NCBI GenBank assembly: GCA_023389155.1
Contig: JAEWEV010000012.1
Location: forward strand, 1-28,553
DNA from: Pseudomonadota bacterium
Lineage (GTDB): Bacteria; Pseudomonadota; Gammaproteobacteria; Burkholderiales; Burkholderiaceae_B
Reading direction: 5' to 3'
DNA: 28,553 nt
Positions 15,652 through 23,088 of this stretch are shown piece after piece. The notes under the pieces were generated by a model that searched no databases, was not told where the DNA came from, and was given only the letters and a program-made list of their open reading frames with translations. The position numbers and the translations under genes were made by a program. How positions within the stretch are numbered: the stretch's first letter is position 1; every line of letters starts with the position of its first letter.

Positions 15652-16743
15652 TTAAAGTGGCGCCGGCATCTGCTGGTCATACCTGCTTGCGGCCTCCTGG
15701 AGCATCGGTGGAATGCTGGAATGCAATACCACGCCCTCTTTCGTCTGTTTCTCGTACATGGCCAGACCGCGATCGCCCGGCATGCGCACTGATTCAAAGC
15801 CTTCGCGCGGCGGGTTGTTGCGACATGCATCGGCAATCCAGTTCATTTGCCGCAGGAACGCCTCGTTACCACCAAAGGCAGAGGGATCATACAGACTGAT
15901 GAACACGGTGGCGCCCCAGCCGGTGACCTGATCGGCGCGCCCATGACCCGCCAATCCGCCAGTCAGGGCTTCGATCAGCAATGCCAGACCAAACCCCTTG
16001 TGGCCGACAGACAAACCACCCAGCGGCAGAATGGTTCCCGGTGGATCCTGCGTCAATACAGCAGGATCACGCGTCGGTTTTCCTTTGCTGTCGATCAGCC
16101 ATTCCTCGTCGAACTGTTTGCCTTCTTTGGCCAGCCTTCCGCTCATGCCGTTTGTGGTAATCGAAGCTGAAATATCGACCAGCACGGGCGATGCGGCAGG
16201 AATGCCAACTGCAATAGGATTGGGCGTAAACACGGCCTGTGTGCCGCCAAATGGCGCCACACTCTGGCCCGCCGGGTCTGAACAGCTCAGGACAATTAGC
16301 ATGTTCTCGCGCACCGCACGCAGCAAGTAGCTGGCAAGGCAGGCAATATGGTGGCTCTCTCGGATCACCGCAGTCGCGGTACCGTATTGACGTGCACGAG
16401 GCAGCAGGCCGTCGATGGCCTGGTTAACCAGCCACGGCCCTGGCAGACGACGACCATTCAGGAGAAGGGCCGCTCCCCGGTCCGACATGACCTCTGCCTC
16501 GCCGTCTTTGGTCATGCCACCCTTTTCTATCTGCTGCAGATAGGGACTGAGCAGCGCCAGCCCGTGCGTGGTATGACCAAGCAGATCGCCGTCTAGCAGC
16601 ACCTCGGCCACATTCTGTGCGATGGCTTGGCTGGTTCCTGCCGCAATCAGCAGGGATCGGGCAAAGTCTTTCAGGACGCTGGCGTCATAGCGCACACCGG
16701 CGGTTTGCGTCTGCGCGGCACTTGTACTGGTTGTCTGGCTCAT
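15652..16743 (-). CDS. Ldh_2-family NAD(P)-dependent oxidoreductase (malate/L-lactate dehydrogenase type)
   Basis: Member of the Ldh_2 family (not related to classical lactate dehydrogenases), 363 residues. Family features are the catalytic-site histidine region GHTTHGLALLSPYL (about residues 56-69), ESHHIACLASYL, the nucleotide-binding TPNPIAVGIPA, and GHKGFGLALLIEALTGGLAGHG (about residues 250-271). Members include malate, ureidoglycolate and sulfolactate dehydrogenases, piperideine-2-carboxylate reductase and YiaK, the 2,3-diketo-L-gulonate reductase. The start overlaps the tctA stop by 4 bp (ATGA), so it is translationally coupled to the TTT system. With a TRAP transporter just downstream the context recalls the E. 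coli yiaKLMNO locus. A reductase or dehydrogenase for a sugar-derived keto acid is the best guess. Confidence 0.88.
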   Translation of the reverse strand: MSQTTSTSAAQTQTAGVRYDASVLKDFARSLLIAAGTSQAIAQNVAEVLLDGDLLGHTTHGLALLSPYLQQIEKGGMTKDGEAEVMSDRGAALLLNGRRLPGPWLVNQAIDGLLPRARQYGTATAVIRESHHIACLASYLLRAVRENMLIVLSCSDPAGQSVAPFGGTQAVFTPNPIAVGIPAASPVLVDISASITTNGMSGRLAKEGKQFDEEWLIDSKGKPTRDPAVLTQDPPGTILPLGGLSVGHKGFGLALLIEALTGGLAGHGRADQVTGWGATVFISLYDPSAFGGNEAFLRQMNWIADACRNNPPREGFESVRMPGDRGLAMYEKQTKEGVVLHSSIPPMLQEAASRYDQQMPAPL

Positions 16744-18290
16744 GTCGTAATTCCTGGTTTGTTCACGGCACTGTCATCGCCCCCCGATGGCGGTGGTGAT
16801 GGCGGTTTTGATTTTCCGAAAATCATTTTGATGATGGGAATCGTCCAGATCAGGATGGCGACCACGCCCAGAATGGCGGCAATGGGTCGGCTGAAGAACA
16901 TGCCGAAGTCGCCGTCTGCCTTGATCATGGATGAAATAAAGTTCTCTTCCAGCATGCCGCCGAGCACCACCCCAAGCACCGCGGGAGCAATGGGGAATTC
17001 ATTCTCTTCCATCAGATAGGCCAGAATACCCATGACCATCATGATGATCACATCGAAGGGGCTGTTGTTGATGGAGAAGGTACCCACAATACTGAACAGC
17101 AGAATGATCGGCATCAGCATAGAGCGCGGCACTCGCAATACATTGCGTGCAACCTTGACCAGCGCATACCCCAGCGGCAGCATCATAATATTGGCAATAA
17201 TGAACACCAGAAAAATGGAATACATTTCAACTGCATTATTGGTGAAAATCATGGGCCCTGGCGTGAGGTTCTTCATGTACAGCACCCCCACCACGATGGC
17301 CGTGATGGAGTCTCCGGGAATACCAAATACCAGAGCAGGAATCCACGCGCCAGCCAGTGCCGAATTGTTCGACGCTCCTGCTTCGACAATTCCTTCCACA
17401 TGACCGGTACCGAATTTTTCAGGCTCTTTGGAGAATTTTTTGCTCATGCCATAGGACATCCAGGCGGCAATGTCGGCACCCGCACCTGGCAGCGCGCCCA
17501 CAATGGTACCCAGCACACTGCCACGCAGAATGGAGAGCGGATATTTCTTGGTGAGGGTCCACATGCCGGTAAAGATGTTGCCGATCTGTGCCTTGACTTC
17601 ACCCAGCCTGTCCTGCGAGTCGACCGCGTAGCGCAGCACTTCGGCGATGGCGAACATACCCACCATCATCGGTAGTAGCGTTACCCCGTTCATCAGGTCC
17701 TCGTTGCCAAAAGTGAAGCGCGGGTAGGCAGCAGGATTGTTCATTCCCACGCAGGCCAGCAGCAGGCCGATCAGCAGGGAGACGAAACCCTTGAGTTGGC
17801 TGGCCGGCGTAATCACGATGGCGCATGACAGGCCCAGTACCACCAGCCAGAAAAACTCGTAGGACGAGAAATTCAATGCAAAGTTGGCCAGCATGGGTGC
17901 GCAGGTAATCAGCACAATGGTGCCAAATAATCCACCCACGAACGAGAACACGATGCTGGCGCCAAGGGCCTGGTCGGCCAGGCCCTTGCGGGTCATGCTA
18001 TAAGCCTCGTCGGTATAGGCTGCCGACGAGGGTGTCCCGGGAATTCGCAAGAGACAACCGGGCACATCACCCGAGGTAATGGCCATGGCCGTTGACGTCA
18101 CCATCATGGCGATGGCAGGAACCGGATCCATGAAAAAGGTGACGGGTACCAGCAGGGCCACAGCCATGGTGGCGCTCAGTCCGGGGATGGCACCAACGAA
18201 CAGGCCGAAGATCGCAGCGACCAGGATGACACCAAGGACAAAGGGATCGGTCACCTGGCTGAGGGCGGCAGTAAAATTGCTCATAAACAT
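16740..18290 (-). CDS. tctA: TctA large membrane subunit of second TTT transporter
   Basis: Large permease of the second tripartite tricarboxylate transporter, 516 residues from the ATG at 18288-18290 (a TTG at 18305 and an ATG at 18282-18284 are in frame; the chosen one follows the tctB stop by 4 bp). TctA motifs include GAIPGLSATMAVALLVPVTF (first loop), the conserved SGDVPGCLLRIPGTPSSAAYTDEAY and the later FGIPGDSITAIVVGVL. About twelve hydrophobic segments are visible. Full length for the family. It ends in an ATGA overlap with the Ldh_2 gene. Confidence 0.94.
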   Translation of the reverse strand: MFMSNFTAALSQVTDPFVLGVILVAAIFGLFVGAIPGLSATMAVALLVPVTFFMDPVPAIAMMVTSTAMAITSGDVPGCLLRIPGTPSSAAYTDEAYSMTRKGLADQALGASIVFSFVGGLFGTIVLITCAPMLANFALNFSSYEFFWLVVLGLSCAIVITPASQLKGFVSLLIGLLLACVGMNNPAAYPRFTFGNEDLMNGVTLLPMMVGMFAIAEVLRYAVDSQDRLGEVKAQIGNIFTGMWTLTKKYPLSILRGSVLGTIVGALPGAGADIAAWMSYGMSKKFSKEPEKFGTGHVEGIVEAGASNNSALAGAWIPALVFGIPGDSITAIVVGVLYMKNLTPGPMIFTNNAVEMYSIFLVFIIANIMMLPLGYALVKVARNVLRVPRSMLMPIILLFSIVGTFSINNSPFDVIIMMVMGILAYLMEENEFPIAPAVLGVVLGGMLEENFISSMIKADGDFGMFFSRPIAAILGVVAILIWTIPIIKMIFGKSKPPSPPPSGGDDSAVNKPGITT

Positions 18291-18294
18291 AGGG

Positions 18295-18762
18295 TCACCA
18301 CGCAACAGATTCCAGCAGGCCCCAGGGTAGCGGGACTTCCAGGATATTGTAGAAAGAGAAGTGGATGAGCAGCACGCTGATCACGGTGAGAACGACGCTG
18401 TATAGCGGCTTGACGCCGAACACCAGGAAGGTCAGCATCAATATGATGCCGGATGAAATAAAAAATCCCAGATATTCTGCGGTCAGAAAATAGAAGATGA
18501 GCGTGGCCGGTATCATGCAGAATCGCAGAAACGTTACGCTATTGAGTCCGGGCCAGGCCATCGACACCTGACTGTCATTACGGCGACGACTTTGCACAAC
18601 AAGGCCGATGGCGCAAAGCAACAGACCAATCGCAATCAGTCGCGGAAACAGTCCCGAGCCGAATTCCTGCCCGGGCGTAGGCGGAAACGACAGGGACATC
18701 ACAAAAATGATAACGGCGAATATGCCGAGGATAATGCCGGAAAGGGTATCGCTGATCTTCAT
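18295..18762 (-). CDS. tctB: TctB small membrane subunit of second TTT transporter
   Basis: Four-helix small subunit, 155 residues. The first helix (SGIILGIFAVIIFVMSLSF) is followed by PGQEFGSGLFPRLIAIGL, a typical TctB segment with the G-x-FP motif, then RRRND and three further hydrophobic segments. No good Shine-Dalgarno is visible before the ATG at 18760-18762. The gap to tctC contains a strong stem-loop. Sequence similarity to the first TctB is slight, as is usual for this subunit. Confidence 0.9.
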   Translation of the reverse strand: MKISDTLSGIILGIFAVIIFVMSLSFPPTPGQEFGSGLFPRLIAIGLLLCAIGLVVQSRRRNDSQVSMAWPGLNSVTFLRFCMIPATLIFYFLTAEYLGFFISSGIILMLTFLVFGVKPLYSVVLTVISVLLIHFSFYNILEVPLPWGLLESVAW

Positions 18763-18788
18763 GGGAATTTTCCACAGAGTCGGCAGTG

Positions 18789-18818
18789 CGGTCCGGCGCG
18801 CGAGCGCAATCCGGACCG
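18789..18818 (-). promoter_or_regulatory. Intercistronic stem-loop between tctC and tctB of the second TTT system
   Basis: Perfect 8-bp arms CGGTCCGG (18789-18796) and CCGGACCG (18811-18818) enclose 14 GC-rich bases that can pair further. It begins about 20 nt after the receptor stop on the minus strand and has no T-run. This is the third receptor-to-membrane-gene junction in the window with such an element. Confidence 0.5.
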
Positions 18819-18838
18819 ACCACCCGGTTCAAATCGGC

Positions 18839-19807
18839 TTATTTGGCCATACCAATGGCTTTGAGAACTTCACCGAAATCGGCGGTGGATTTGGCCATGT
18901 ACTCGCCATAGTCCTTGCTGTTGGCGTACGCGACACCAAAACCGCGCTTGGCCATGAAGTCACGGAACTCCTTGCTCTCGTTGACTTTCTGCAGCGCCGC
19001 TTCCAGTTTGGCGGTCACGTCATCCGGCAGGCCCTTGGGACCGGCAATACCACGCCAGACGCCGACCGTCCAGTCATTACCCGTAGTTTCCATGAGTGTG
19101 GGCACGTCCGGATACATGGGTGAACGTTCCTTGGACATAATGGCCAGCGGCTTGGCCTTGCCGGCGTCGATCATGGAGCGCGCTTCGGGCAGGGAGGTAG
19201 GCACTATATCAATACCCCCGGCTACCAGCTCAAGCATGGCAGGCGCGGACCCGTTGGAAGGAACAAAAGGTACCGCTGTCGCGGGCAAACCTGCATTGTT
19301 CAGCAGGCCGGCTATGGCGATATGCCAGATGCCGCCCTGTCCGGTGCCAGACGCCTTGAGTTTTCCGGGATTGGCCTTGATGGCTTCCATCAGCCCTTTC
19401 ATATCCTTGTAGTCGGAGGTGGCGCTCACGGTCACCCCGGCAGGGTCTTCGTTCATCAGTGCCAGGGGCGTGTAATCGGCTGGCGTAATCGTGGTCAGAC
19501 CCAGATGTTTCATTGTGGCGATCTCGACCGTGAGCATGCCCAGTGTGTATCCGTCGGGCTTGGCCTTGGCAATCGCCATGTGTCCAACCACGCCATTGCC
19601 GCCTGTACGGTTGACAACGTTGACCGGATTGCCCAGTTCTTTTTCCAGGAGAGTGGCAATCATTCGCGCAGTGGCGTCAGTACCGCCGCCAGCGCCCCAG
19701 GGCACAATCATGGTAATCGGGCGCTCAGGATAGGCGGCATGCGCCATACCTGCTCCCGCGGCGAGGGTCAAACCCAGCAAACCTTTCAGCAAATTACGTT
19801 TGTTCAT
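18839..19807 (-). CDS. tctC: Bug-family (TctC) periplasmic solute receptor of second TTT system
   Basis: Periplasmic receptor, 322 residues. The signal peptide (MNKRNLLKGLLGLTLAAGAG to AHA) is cut near residue 25. The mature start AYPERPITMIVPWGAGGGTDATAR is the Bug signature, and GGNGVVGHMAIAKAKPDGYTLG, KASGTGQGGIWHIA and VPSNGSAPAMLELVAGGID form the pocket regions. The GQGG in place of the common GxGS suggests a ligand different from that of the first receptor. GGAGA lies 5 nt before the ATG. It lies downstream of the FAH gene after a 235-bp gap that may hold an internal promoter, though no convincing one was found. Confidence 0.94.
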   Translation of the reverse strand: MNKRNLLKGLLGLTLAAGAGMAHAAYPERPITMIVPWGAGGGTDATARMIATLLEKELGNPVNVVNRTGGNGVVGHMAIAKAKPDGYTLGMLTVEIATMKHLGLTTITPADYTPLALMNEDPAGVTVSATSDYKDMKGLMEAIKANPGKLKASGTGQGGIWHIAIAGLLNNAGLPATAVPFVPSNGSAPAMLELVAGGIDIVPTSLPEARSMIDAGKAKPLAIMSKERSPMYPDVPTLMETTGNDWTVGVWRGIAGPKGLPDDVTAKLEAALQKVNESKEFRDFMAKRGFGVAYANSKDYGEYMAKSTADFGEVLKAIGMAK

Positions 19808-19930
19808 GTCTGTCTCCGGTTACAGGCAATCCCGGCGCTGCCGGATACCTGAAATATGATGTCCGCACACACCTTGCGTGGCGGTCTGTTTTGTTATTGT
19901 CAATCAACTGCATATTGCCGGTCCGGCACG

Positions 19931-19950
19931 CTGACTGCCGCGGCAGCCAG
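19931..19950. promoter_or_regulatory. Near-perfect 20-bp palindrome upstream of the second tctC
   Basis: A perfect 12-bp palindrome CTGCCGCGGCAG (19935-19946) extends to 20 bp with one mismatched pair. It lies in the 235-bp gap between the FAH gene and tctC. With no loop it looks more like a protein-binding site than an RNA hairpin. Only one copy was seen. Confidence 0.3.
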
Positions 19951-20042
19951 CGGATGCCTGACCTGAAACGCGGCCTGGAATGCAACACAACGCCTCCAGG
20001 CCTGCGGTGGAACACCTCCTTTGCGTTCCACCAGCATAGGGT

Positions 20043-20888
20043 TTAAGCCTGTACGACTTTCTGGGTTTGTTCGCCCAGTCCTTCAATACCCAGACGCATG
20101 GTCTGTCCGGCTTTCAGATACACCGGCTCGGGCTTGACACCCATGCCCACGCCCGGCGGGGTACCGGTAGAGATCACATCCCCAGGCTGCAGACTCATAA
20201 AATTGCTCAAATAGGAAATAATGGTAGCCACGTCGAAAATCATTTTGCCGGTGGTACCGTCCTGATAGCGTTTGCCATCCACCTCCAGCCACAGATTCAG
20301 TGCCTGCGGATCCGGAACTTCATCGGCTGTCACCAGCCACGGACCGATAGGGCCGAAAGTATCGCAGCCCTTGCCCTTGTCCCAGGTGCCGCCACGCTCG
20401 ATCTGATACTCGCGCTCGGATACATCGTTCACAACGCAATAACCGGCCACATAAGACAGTGCCTCTTCCTTGCTGATGTAGCGTGCTTCCTTGCCGATGA
20501 CCACGCCCAATTCCACTTCCCAATCGGTTTTTTTGGAACCGCGGGGGATGGCCACATCATCGTTTGGACCGACGACAGCACTGGTCCACTTATTGAAAAT
20601 CACGGGCTCGCTGGGCTCAGGCAGGCCGGATTCTGCGGCATGATCGGAATAGTTCAGGCCGATGCAAACGAATTTGCCGATCTTTCCGACGCAGGCGCCG
20701 ATACGGGGATTGCCCTGCACGAGCGGCAGTGTCGAGATGTCCAGTTCACGCAGACGCGCCAGCCCTTCCGGGGTAATCGTGCTGCCATCGATGTCGCCGA
20801 TAACGCCCGACAGATCACGGATACGGCCGTCGCTATCAACGACGCCGGGCTTTTCCTGCTTGTTGTCCCCATAACGGATGAGTTTCAT
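20043..20888 (-). CDS. FAH-family hydrolase, candidate 2,4-diketo-3-deoxy sugar-acid hydrolase
   Basis: Fumarylacetoacetate hydrolase-family enzyme, 281 residues. After a short N-terminal domain the catalytic domain shows KFVCIGLNYSDHAAESG (about residues 72-88), the metal-binding E-x-E in DWEVELGVVIG and the Asp in VVNDVSERE, then FGPIGPWLVTADEV, and GDVISTGTPPGVGMG near the end. This set is typical of the branch containing 2,4-diketo-3-deoxy-L-fuconate/L-rhamnonate/pentonate hydrolases (LRA6 type) and ureidoglycolate lyase. The predicted reaction is hydrolytic C-C cleavage to pyruvate plus a 2-hydroxyacid. AGGAG lies 5 nt before the ATG, which overlaps the regulator stop by 4 bp. The dehydratase and SDR in the same operon support the sugar-acid role. 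Confidence 0.9.
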   Translation of the reverse strand: MKLIRYGDNKQEKPGVVDSDGRIRDLSGVIGDIDGSTITPEGLARLRELDISTLPLVQGNPRIGACVGKIGKFVCIGLNYSDHAAESGLPEPSEPVIFNKWTSAVVGPNDDVAIPRGSKKTDWEVELGVVIGKEARYISKEEALSYVAGYCVVNDVSEREYQIERGGTWDKGKGCDTFGPIGPWLVTADEVPDPQALNLWLEVDGKRYQDGTTGKMIFDVATIISYLSNFMSLQPGDVISTGTPPGVGMGVKPEPVYLKAGQTMRLGIEGLGEQTQKVVQA

Positions 20889-21631
20889 ACTGACTCCTGT
20901 TGGTTTGAGAGTGCCGGTTTGGATGCGCCGGCCTGCTGGTAGTTGTTGTAATGCTGCTGGACATGATCCAGATGCCTGTACATGGCCTCGGAAGCCTTGG
21001 CCGGATTGCGCTCGGCCAGGGCCTGCACAATGTGTTCGTGATCGTCAAAGGTAGACTGCAGAATCGACGGAATGACAGTTGTAATCGTGCGGCTCTTGCG
21101 ACTGAGCAGGCTGATGCTCTGGGCTACGCGCTGCAGATAAACATTGCCACAGGCATTAATGATGGTCTGATGCAGCTCGATATCCAGCCGGCGAATGCCT
21201 TCGTGGTCGTTGCGGGTTAGTGCCTCGCGAGCCTCGTCGACATTGGCCCGCAGACGTTCGATTTCCGCTTCGGTCAGCCTTTCACAGGCCAGGCGGGTAA
21301 TGCCACCCTCGATAATTTTGCGGGCATCAAACAGTTCATTGATCTGGTCAAAATGCAGATCGATCAGCAGACTGAGCGGCTCTATCAGGTCTTCCACGTT
21401 CAGTGAACTGATGAAGTTACCCTCGCCCTGCTGGATTTTGACCAACCCGAGCAGTGACAGCCCCCGGATCGCTTCCCGGACTGCCGGCCGGCCCACATCA
21501 AACAGCACCGCCAGTTCCCGCTCTGGCGGCAACTGCTGACCCGCCACCAGTTGCCCCTTGCGGATCATGTCGATCAATCGCTGGGCAACCAGTTCCGATA
21601 CTGAACGGGTTTTGATGGCTTCGAACTTCAC
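20885..21631 (-). CDS. GntR/FadR-subfamily transcriptional regulator
   Basis: DNA-binding regulator of 248 residues with an N-terminal winged helix (about residues 8-75: RLIDMIRKGQLVAGQQLPPERELAVLFDVGRPAVREAIRGL, then the wing QQGEGNFI) and a C-terminal FCD ligand-binding domain. Metal ligands of FCD domains are visible as D-x-x-x-H in DIELHQTII (about residues 148-153) and the histidines in DDHEHIVQAL and MYRHLDHVQQHY. The start is a GTG at 21629-21631 with a weak Shine-Dalgarno. It is the first gene of the 13-gene operon and overlaps the FAH gene by 4 bp. FadR-type regulators of sugar-acid operons are usually repressors released by the substrate or a 2-keto-3-deoxy intermediate; autoregulation through the site at 21708-21718 is inferred. 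Confidence 0.92.
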   Translation of the reverse strand: MKFEAIKTRSVSELVAQRLIDMIRKGQLVAGQQLPPERELAVLFDVGRPAVREAIRGLSLLGLVKIQQGEGNFISSLNVEDLIEPLSLLIDLHFDQINELFDARKIIEGGITRLACERLTEAEIERLRANVDEAREALTRNDHEGIRRLDIELHQTIINACGNVYLQRVAQSISLLSRKSRTITTVIPSILQSTFDDHEHIVQALAERNPAKASEAMYRHLDHVQQHYNNYQQAGASKPALSNQQESV

Positions 21632-21707
21632 TTGTCTCGGTTCACTTTTTCATCGTTGGTACGGCAGATGGGGGAATTTTTCTGAATCTTCATCAAGTAG
21701 CGTTCAA

Positions 21708-21718
21708 TGGTAAGACCA
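21708..21718. promoter_or_regulatory. Candidate operator TGGT-N3-ACCA upstream of the GntR-family gene
   Basis: The sequence TGGTAAGACCA is a perfect inverted repeat with 3-bp spacing, the arrangement typical of FadR-subfamily GntR sites. It lies about 77 bp before the GTG start, just downstream of a TATAGT hexamer (21737-21742 region) that could be the -10 box. A bound repressor there would block transcription. Only this copy was found in the control regions inspected. Confidence 0.45.
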
Positions 21719-21756
21719 CTGAATAAGATGAGCAACTATAGAAAACCCTAGTGTAT

Positions 21757-21782
21757 AAAAAGGGATCACGTTTGTGATCCCT
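21757..21782 (-). terminator. Intrinsic terminator of the dgoK-dgoA-kdgK unit
   Basis: A perfect 9-bp stem AGGGATCAC/GTGATCCCT with a 4-nt loop is followed on the minus strand by TTTTTAT. It lies about 125 bp after the sugar kinase stop and just before the GntR gene's promoter region, so it separates the two transcription units. Confidence 0.8.
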
Positions 21783-21907
21783 CAGAGAATGGACCTAGCG
21801 GTTGTCCGATGCGGGCCTGTGGCACATCCAAGTGCGAGCGCATTACGTTTACGTGTACGCCGTGAGGGTTCTGCTGCAATTTCCAGATCGACTGCGCGCT
21901 CCGGCTT

Positions 21908-22849
21908 TCAGTCCGCTTCGAGTTCAGCCAGACGGGCGCGATCAGGATACCCTTCGGTGTCGCCTGCAACCTGTACGGCGCAAGCGCCGATGATGGTGGC
22001 CCGGCGCAGGCTCGCCTGCCAGTCAAGGCCTTCCAGCCGCGCGCTGATCAAGCCTGCGGCAAATCCGTCTCCCGCTCCGACCGTATCCACGACCGTCTCT
22101 ACCGGGTAACCCGGTACGGTGAAGGCGTCGTCGTGCGTCTGCACATAAGCGCCCTTTGGCCCCAGTTTGACAACCACGGCTTGGGCGCCCAGGTTGAGAT
22201 AGAAGGCGGCAATGTCCTTTTCGCTTTCGGCTCCCGTCAGCAACCGGCCTTCTTCCATGCCCGGTAGCACCCAGTGCGCCAGGCTTGCCAGCTCGTTCAG
22301 GCGGGTTTGCATGAGCTCCGTTGACCCCCACAAGGCGGGTCGCAAATTAGGGTCGAACGATACCGTGCCACCGATGCGCTGCATGTGTTTCATGGCGGCA
22401 ACCGTGAGCGCATAGGTGCCTGCATTCAGAGCAGGAAAAATGCCTGTAACATGCAAATGACGGGCCTGTGAAAGCCAGTCCTCGTCCAGGTCATCGGCAG
22501 ACATGGCGCTGGCCGCAGAGCCCGAGCGATAATATTCGATCGGAGGGTCTCCCTTTCGGATCTTGCCTTTGAGCATGAAGCCGGTGCGTTGACGAGGAAC
22601 CAGGACGACACGGGAGCAGTCGATTTCTTCGGCCTCCATCACATTCTTCAGATATCGGCCCATGGTGTCGTCACCAAGGCGACTGACCCAGGCCACTTTG
22701 GTTCCCAGTCGCGCCAGGGCGATGCCAACATTGGTTTCGGCGCCCGCAGTCATTTTATGGAACAGGCTGACCGACTCCAGCGGCCCCTCTTCCGCCGCAA
22801 CCAGCAGCACCATCATTTCCCCAAACAGCGCCACATCAAATGTCGCCAT
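21908..22849 (-). CDS. kdgK: PfkB-family sugar kinase, 2-keto-3-deoxygluconate kinase-like
   Basis: Ribokinase/PfkB-fold kinase, 313 residues from the chosen start. The frame opens earlier at a GTG (22925-22927), but AGGAGA lies 8 nt before the ATG at 22847-22849, which gives MATFDVALFGEMM, a normal PfkB start. Substrate-side motif AGAETNVGIALARLG (about residues 35-49), YYRSGSAAS typical of KdgK proteins, FDPNLRPALW, and the ATP/catalytic motif DTVGAGDGFAAGLI near residue 253-266 are intact. It would phosphorylate 2-keto-3-deoxy-gluconate or -galactonate. Downstream of dgoA after a 239-bp gap, and ended by a clear terminator. Two kinases with overlapping predicted substrates in one unit (this and DgoK) is unusual. 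Confidence 0.88.
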   Translation of the reverse strand: MATFDVALFGEMMVLLVAAEEGPLESVSLFHKMTAGAETNVGIALARLGTKVAWVSRLGDDTMGRYLKNVMEAEEIDCSRVVLVPRQRTGFMLKGKIRKGDPPIEYYRSGSAASAMSADDLDEDWLSQARHLHVTGIFPALNAGTYALTVAAMKHMQRIGGTVSFDPNLRPALWGSTELMQTRLNELASLAHWVLPGMEEGRLLTGAESEKDIAAFYLNLGAQAVVVKLGPKGAYVQTHDDAFTVPGYPVETVVDTVGAGDGFAAGLISARLEGLDWQASLRRATIIGACAVQVAGDTEGYPDRARLAELEAD

Positions 22850-22923
22850 ATCTTCATTCTCCTGTTTTGCCTGTCCTTTTCCAACAGGTGCAGCCTTGTC
22901 GCTGCGATTTTCAATATTATTCA

Positions 22924-22955
22924 CCACTAACGTAGCGTTTTTTACGCGTCAGTGG
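22924..22955 (-). promoter_or_regulatory. Stem-loop between dgoA and the sugar kinase gene
   Basis: In minus-strand RNA the arms CCACTGACG and CGTTAGTGG pair over 9 bp with one G-U pair, then a 3-nt bulge and a further 3 bp close an A-rich loop. No T-run follows. A second small repeat CTAGCG/CGCTAG lies at 23007-23025. Either could adjust kinase levels against DgoA. Confidence 0.35.
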
Positions 22956-23088
22956 CGTGCATGCGCACTGCTGTCACAACCTGCCGAATCTGACTCATGA
23001 TTGCGTCTAGCGTGATTGGCGCTAGCTCCCGCATTGTCTTGTGGGTGGACTTTTTCTGCCCGATTTTTCCGCGCGCTATCTGCGCAAG

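Noticed and set aside
20067..20942. Plus-strand open frame (291 codons) opposite the FAH gene
   Set aside because: Antisense shadow; the FAH frame has all metal-binding residues and a good ribosome binding site.
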